NCBI GenBank assembly: GCA_027065835.1
Contig: JAMONK010000183.1
Coordinates: 1-8,007 of the forward strand
Direction: 5' to 3'
From: Thermococcus sp.
GTDB lineage: Archaea; Methanobacteriota_B; Thermococci; Thermococcales; Thermococcaceae
Length of the DNA: 8,007 nt
Shown: positions 5,043 through 8,007 of the stretch, piece by piece
How the letters are laid out: the number at the start of each line of letters is the position of its first letter
Position numbering within the stretch: position 1 is the stretch's first letter
Program-made: the position numbers and the translations under genes
The notes under the pieces: model-generated
Told to the model about the DNA's origin: nothing
The model's input: the letters and a program-made list of their open reading frames with translations, nothing else
Database searches by the model: none

Positions 5043-5504
5043 ATGAGGATAATCTGGGAACGAGGGGTGCCCGCGGAAGAGATAGCGATCTCTCCGCGGC
5101 CGGTATGGAAATGCAGGGCCTGTCCCATGTACGGAAAGAGGCCGGGCTGTCCACCCCATGCTCCGGACTGGAGGGAGGCGAGGGAGTGGGTGAGCCGCTT
5201 CAGGAGTGCCCTCCTGATAAAGTTCGAGGTCAATATGGAAAACTTTGAGGAAGAGAAGAGGGAGGTACTCCTCTACCTGCTCCAGAAGGAGGGGGAGTTC
5301 TTCAGGGAGGGTAAACCCTACGCCATGGCGCTGTTCCCTGGCTCCTGCAACCTCTGTGACGACTGTCCCTTCGAAAGGGGGGAGACCTGCAGACTGCCGA
5401 CTAAGGTCAGGCCCAGCATCGACGCGGTTGGGATAGAACTCGCCTCCCTCGTGGAACTTGACTTCTCCGAAAGTGTTTTGTACGGGATGGTGCTAGTTGA
5501 GTAG
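5043..5504 (+). CDS. DUF2284 family predicted metal-binding (probable Fe-S) protein
   Basis: This 153-residue protein matches the pattern of the DUF2284 predicted metal-binding family. Its two cysteine clusters are CRACPMYGKRPGCPPHAP (C24, C27, C36 with H39) and CNLCDDCPFERGETCRLP (C102, C105, C108, C116). The latter is followed by the family-like KVRPSIDAVGIE stretch. Seven cysteines in ferredoxin-like spacing suggest an iron-sulfur cluster; the function of the family is unknown. No signal peptide or membrane segment is visible, so it should be cytosolic. The ATG at 5043 has only TGATC near it, and a candidate TATA at 5007-5014 predicts a very short leader. An in-frame TTG at 5034 is unlikely to be the start. 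It lies 30 bases upstream of the CARF-like gene on the same strand and may be cotranscribed with it, though a functional link is not evident. Confidence 0.8.
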   Translation: MRIIWERGVPAEEIAISPRPVWKCRACPMYGKRPGCPPHAPDWREAREWVSRFRSALLIKFEVNMENFEEEKREVLLYLLQKEGEFFREGKPYAMALFPGSCNLCDDCPFERGETCRLPTKVRPSIDAVGIELASLVELDFSESVLYGMVLVE

Positions 5505-5534
5505 GGAGGAATTATCCGTTTGGGGTGGCAGCAT

Positions 5535-6014
5535 ATGGTCAAAATCGCTTACGTCGCACTTCTGGGGCGCTCAGAGTGGGCGCTGGTGAACACATACTAC
5601 GCCGTGGTCAATAGCGGGAAAAAGCCCGAACGGATCATTATCGTGACCGGGGAGAGGCACGTGAAAACGCTGTCAAAGGTCGTTGATGCACTGAAAGAGA
5701 TATCCAGGGCGTACTCATTCAATCCTGACATAAGTCGCCTTGTAATCAAAGACGGCAACCTGCAGGATGCTGAGGAGAGGCTGAGGGGCCTCTTCGACTC
5801 CCTGGACTCCGAGGGATACACGATAGAACTCGACATAACGTCCGGGAGAAAGGCCATGGTCGCGTTGGCCGTACTCAAGATGGCGAGGCATAAAAACGGG
5901 GAGATAAACTACCTAGCCCTCCTCGACAGGGATTTCCCGAACCGGCCCTACATGATGATACCCGCTCACATGCAGCGGCTCAACGTCTTCGGGTGGGACA
6001 GCGATGTACCGTGA
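5535..6014 (+). CDS. Stand-alone CARF-like domain protein (putative ligand sensor)
   Basis: The 159-residue product looks like a single Rossmann-type CARF domain. It starts with a hydrophobic strand and loop, KIAYVALLGRSEWALVNTYY (3-22). A second strand RIIIVTG (33-39) follows, then helical VKTLSKVVDALKEIS, a strand RLVIKDG (68-74), and the signature LDITSGRKAMVALAVLKMAR (99-118), and finally INYLALLDRD (124-133). The D-x-T-x-G-x-K motif after a strand is a hallmark of CARF domains, which bind cyclic oligoadenylates in type III CRISPR signalling. There is no attached HTH, HEPN or nuclease domain, so it would act through a partner, most likely the overlapping PIN protein. The ATG at 5535 has GGGGTGG about 6 bases upstream. 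A TTG at 5520 with GGAGG 10 bases upstream is a weaker alternative. Ligand binding is inferred from the motif. Confidence 0.72.
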   Translation: MVKIAYVALLGRSEWALVNTYYAVVNSGKKPERIIIVTGERHVKTLSKVVDALKEISRAYSFNPDISRLVIKDGNLQDAEERLRGLFDSLDSEGYTIELDITSGRKAMVALAVLKMARHKNGEINYLALLDRDFPNRPYMMIPAHMQRLNVFGWDSDVP

Positions 6015-6999
6015 GGAACTCATAAGAAAACCTGAGCTTCAGATCCTCCTGAACGTTCTCGATGAGGTTGAGGTCAGCTTTCCACTCTACGGGCTCCCCC
6101 TTCTGAGGGCTAGGCGTTGGGAGAATGGTTACACCGTTGACGCCCTCGCAGGCCACCACGATTTCTCAAAGGCGATGCATGGGATGGAGCACCTGAGCCA
6201 TGAACTTCCAACGTACAGCGACTTTTACGAGACCTTTATGGCATCCGGGATAATCCTCTACGATAACGTTGACGAGTTCAAACGAAGCCTTGAGCTGTAC
6301 GATTACCTGAAGAAGGGGGTCGCTTTTGCGCCCGATACAAACGTCCTCTATCACAGATTTATCTCGAATTTTCGGCAGTTGGATGGGTACCAGATCGTGA
6401 TAGCCGAGGGCGTGAAGAAGGAAGTTGAGAACGCCATGAACTACAAATACCGGCGAAACCAGCTCGACGAGATGAAACGGGTTGTGAAAAACGCCTGGCT
6501 TCTAAAAGAACTCAGCAACCGCCGCGTTAAGAAATCCCGCAAGGCGGCGTACATAGCCCTGAAGGAGTTCGAGCGCCTTAAGGACCGTGTTGTCATCGCG
6601 GAGAACGTGAACGAAATCGCCCACAACAACGACGAGATAATAGTCAAGTCACTCAAGCGGTACGATGATATAAGCCCAGTTCTTGTTGTTTTCCTGACGG
6701 CGGACGTTGCGGTGACCGATGTAGCCGAGATGGAAGGATTGGAGTACTTCCTGTTCCAGTACCCCAGTGCCAGAATCGGGAGGCACAGCGTCTCGGCGTA
6801 TCAGCTCAGAACACTTCTCTTCAACCTTGCGGCTGTTTTTGGGGTAATCGAGGTAAATGGAATCCTGGTTTTCGGCGAGTTCGGAGGCAAAAGAGAGCTA
6901 AACGAGCTGAAGTTGGTCTTTGAGAAGGATGACCGGGTCTACAACGAGTTTGGATTCCATCTCAGGCTCAGCAGGAAGCTGATGGGGATCATGGAGTAG
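6004..6999 (+). CDS. PIN-domain ribonuclease-like protein, probable effector of the CARF-like partner
   Basis: The 331-residue protein has three parts. Residues 1-105 are an unrecognised N-terminal domain with a His-rich stretch (H51, H52, H59, H63, H66). Residues 106-254 form a PIN-type nuclease core: VAFAPDTNVLYHRF with D111, IVIAEGVKKEVENA with E135 and E140, HNNDEIIV with D210, and VVFLTADVAVTDVAE with T232, D234 and D239. These give the acidic metal-binding set and the late T-x-D motif of PIN nucleases. Within this core a basic helical insert (about 148-193) may contact RNA. Residues 255-331 are a beta-rich C-terminal extension (GVIEVNGILVFGEF). The ATG lies within the end of the CARF-like gene (11-base overlap), with GGGTGG 7 bases upstream, so translation is probably coupled. 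The likely role is RNA cleavage triggered or restrained by the CARF partner. A tRNA/rRNA-processing PIN protein is the alternative. The 3' end overlaps the convergent gene by 11 bases. Confidence 0.78.
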   Translation: MYREELIRKPELQILLNVLDEVEVSFPLYGLPLLRARRWENGYTVDALAGHHDFSKAMHGMEHLSHELPTYSDFYETFMASGIILYDNVDEFKRSLELYDYLKKGVAFAPDTNVLYHRFISNFRQLDGYQIVIAEGVKKEVENAMNYKYRRNQLDEMKRVVKNAWLLKELSNRRVKKSRKAAYIALKEFERLKDRVVIAENVNEIAHNNDEIIVKSLKRYDDISPVLVVFLTADVAVTDVAEMEGLEYFLFQYPSARIGRHSVSAYQLRTLLFNLAAVFGVIEVNGILVFGEFGGKRELNELKLVFEKDDRVYNEFGFHLRLSRKLMGIME

Positions 7000-7279
7000 G
7001 TCTCAGCGCTCGGATGTAGAGTCCCCCGAGAACGAGAAGGAGCATGAACAGTGCAAGCAGCTTGGAAACCGAGGGGTACATTGGAAGTAACACCAGCGAC
7101 ATAGATATCCCAAGGGCGGCAAGTTCATCGCTCTCCCTGTTTCCGTCACTGTATCGGTATTCGATGACAAAGGTAAGGCAGTTTATGCCCACAACAAAGA
7201 CTTTCTCCAAGGTTAATTCCACAAACAAAAGAACAAGTCCAAAGAGAAGGAAGGGAAGCGCGTAGAGAAGCCTGCGCAT
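6989..7279 (-). CDS. Small multi-pass membrane protein of unknown function
   Basis: The 96-residue protein is very hydrophobic. Likely membrane helices are residues 4-22, 27-41, 54-70 and 73-90. A short polar, acidic loop, YSDGNRESDE (43-52), lies between the second and third helices. A twin-arginine start (MRRLL) places the N terminus inside by the positive-inside rule. I do not recognise the family. The ATG directly abuts the TGA of the upstream lipoprotein gene (TGAATG), and its ribosome binding site GGTGGG lies inside that gene's end, so the two are almost certainly cotranscribed and coupled. Its 3' end overlaps the PIN gene by 11 bases on the opposite strand. A job connected with the lipoprotein at the membrane is a fair guess. 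Confidence 0.68.
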   Translation of the reverse strand: MRRLLYALPFLLFGLVLLFVELTLEKVFVVGINCLTFVIEYRYSDGNRESDELAALGISMSLVLLPMYPSVSKLLALFMLLLVLGGLYIRALRPTP

Positions 7280-7963
7280 TCATCCCACCACCAGTCCACC
7301 GGAGGATGCTTCCCTGCCGTTGCAGAGAACGATGAACAGGTAGTCGTTGGGCTTGGCGACCTTGACGACGAAGCTCATATCAGCGGTCCGGAGCAGGGTC
7401 TTTTCGGTGGCGTTGTTCAGAGCTTCAACGCTTGTCCTTGCCGTTAAGGTGATGTTCTGGGCGGGGTGGACTGAGAGGTAAGCCGTGGTTCCGACGCGCC
7501 CGTTCCCCTCAGTTCTTGAGATTGAAACCGGGAGGGGTTCTGAATAGGCAACACACGTCGTTCCTTTGATTTCCCGACCGTTGATGGTGATGTTGACGTC
7601 GGTTGGAACGAAGGAGGGCACGAGCTTGAGCACGTAGACGGTTATGCTCGCGTTGGTCTTCCCCTCAACCTCAGCGGTAAACGCGTAGAGGGTGACGTTG
7701 GTCGAGTTCAGAAACCGCTCAACCTCGTCGAAGTATGCCATCGGAGCCGTCAGCCAGCCGGAGAAGGTTCCGTTTATTTCCGTGCTCCCAACGGCGGTCG
7801 TGAAGGATGAGGTTCCGCCGGTCTGGCTCCCGGGGGAAGAAGTGGTTGAGGTGTTTCCGGCACCATACATCTGGGTTTGGGTTGTCTCGGAGGTCGAGAT
7901 GCACCCGCTAACGAGGGCCCCGAGGAGAACTAGGACGAGAACGAGGGCGTTGGTTCTGCGCAT
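7280..7963 (-). CDS. Ser/Thr-rich surface lipoprotein of unknown function
   Basis: The 227-residue protein has a basic start (MRRTN), a hydrophobic signal (6-18) and the lipobox LVSGC with C21 as the lipidation site. A low-complexity Ser/Thr/Gly/Gln linker runs to about residue 60. The remainder is beta-strand-rich, with strings such as VTLYAFTAEV, ASITVYVLKLV, NITLTART and MSFVVKVAKPNDYLFIVLC, resembling an Ig-like or immunoglobulin-sandwich surface domain. C137 and C214 could form one disulfide. I count eight N-x-S/T sequons, consistent with N-glycosylation outside the cell. No enzyme motif is visible and the family is not recognised. The ATG at 7963 has GGTGG within GGTGGGAG just upstream; the in-frame GTG at 7972 is part of that site. 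It is the first gene of a two-gene unit with the small membrane protein. Confidence 0.72.
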   Translation of the reverse strand: MRRTNALVLVLVLLGALVSGCISTSETTQTQMYGAGNTSTTSSPGSQTGGTSSFTTAVGSTEINGTFSGWLTAPMAYFDEVERFLNSTNVTLYAFTAEVEGKTNASITVYVLKLVPSFVPTDVNITINGREIKGTTCVAYSEPLPVSISRTEGNGRVGTTAYLSVHPAQNITLTARTSVEALNNATEKTLLRTADMSFVVKVAKPNDYLFIVLCNGREASSGGLVVG

Positions 7964-7965
7964 TT

Positions 7966-7978
7966 CTCCCACCGGGAG
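7966..7978 (-). promoter_or_regulatory. Inverted repeat covering the lipoprotein ribosome binding site
   Basis: CTCCC-GGT-GGGAG on the minus strand is a perfect 5-bp stem with a 3-base loop, ending 2 bases before the ATG. The GGTGG ribosome binding site lies in its loop and right arm. If the transcript includes both arms, the hairpin could hide the site. The predicted transcription start lies close to it, so it may be only partly transcribed. Confidence 0.3.
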
Positions 7979-7993
7979 TATTAAGGCGTTAAA

Positions 7994-8002
7994 GCTTAAA
8001 AG
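7994..8002 (-). promoter_or_regulatory. Candidate TATA box of the lipoprotein operon
   Basis: On the minus strand CTTTTAAGC is centred about 35 bases before the ATG at 7963, preceded by A-rich BRE-like bases. A short leader with the GGTGG site would result. The window ends just beyond, so the full promoter is not visible. Confidence 0.45.
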
Positions 8003-8007
8003 TTTTA

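Noticed and set aside
4189..5154. A 321-codon open frame on the minus strand opposite the SDR gene
   Set aside because: The plus strand carries a complete SDR with all catalytic motifs in order. The minus frame has low-complexity, Arg/Ser/Pro-rich content and no recognisable domain.
5505..5534. TTG at 5520 as start of the CARF-like protein (GGAGG 10 bases upstream)
   Set aside because: The ATG at 5535 has a well-spaced GGGGTGG and begins right before the first beta strand. The TTG adds five residues of no evident use. It cannot be fully excluded.
1..8007. CRISPR array, cas genes, tRNA, rRNA or insertion sequence
   Set aside because: Reading both strands, I saw no regularly spaced direct repeats, no transposase or terminal inverted repeats and no tRNA-like cloverleaf. 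The CARF-like gene is therefore reported without a local CRISPR claim.

Overview
The window looks like chromosomal DNA of a hyperthermophilic euryarchaeon, most likely Thermococcales (Thermococcus-like). Reasons: GC-rich, tightly packed short genes on both strands; BRE/TATA-like promoter elements instead of bacterial -35/-10 boxes; GGTG-type ribosome binding sites a few bases before ATG; lipoproteins with a Cys lipobox followed by Ser/Thr-rich linkers; and a class III PLP enzyme paired with a divergent Lrp/AsnC regulator, a layout I associate with this order. This placement is inferred from sequence style; no rRNA or marker gene is present.

Left part (1-2081): the tail of an unknown one-helix membrane protein runs into the 3' end of a PLP-dependent class III aminotransferase/racemase on the minus strand. 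Divergent from it is an Lrp/AsnC-family regulator. The shared intergenic region holds a perfect 13-bp palindrome next to a good TATA box, a strong candidate operator. The simplest reading is amino-acid-responsive control of both genes.

Middle part (2115-5504): small, mostly independent genes. They are a thioredoxin-fold lipoprotein with a CPHC motif (minus), a small TPR-like repeat protein (plus), a SemiSWEET/PQ-loop membrane protein (plus) whose 3' end overlaps a PEBP/YbhB-type lipoprotein (minus), a short-chain dehydrogenase (plus) divergent from that lipoprotein, and a DUF2284-type cysteine-rich predicted metal-binding protein (plus). The PEBP gene has a very good ribosome binding site in front of an internal ATG just after the lipobox region, so it may make both a lipoprotein and a cytoplasmic form.

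Right part (5535-7963): the most interesting unit is a two-gene overlapping operon. The first gene encodes a stand-alone 159-residue protein with a CARF-like signature (DITSGRK). The second encodes a 331-residue protein with a PIN-type nuclease core (PDTNVL, conserved acidic residues, LTAD) plus an uncharacterised His-rich N-terminal domain and a C-terminal extension. This looks like a split ligand-sensor plus RNase effector defence module; no CRISPR array or cas genes are visible in the window. It converges on a minus-strand pair, a Ser/Thr-rich, sequon-rich lipoprotein followed with zero spacing by a small multi-pass membrane protein. Both of these have no recognised function.

No tRNA, rRNA, insertion sequence, CRISPR array or origin was seen. 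No gene-free stretch exceeds about 130 bases.
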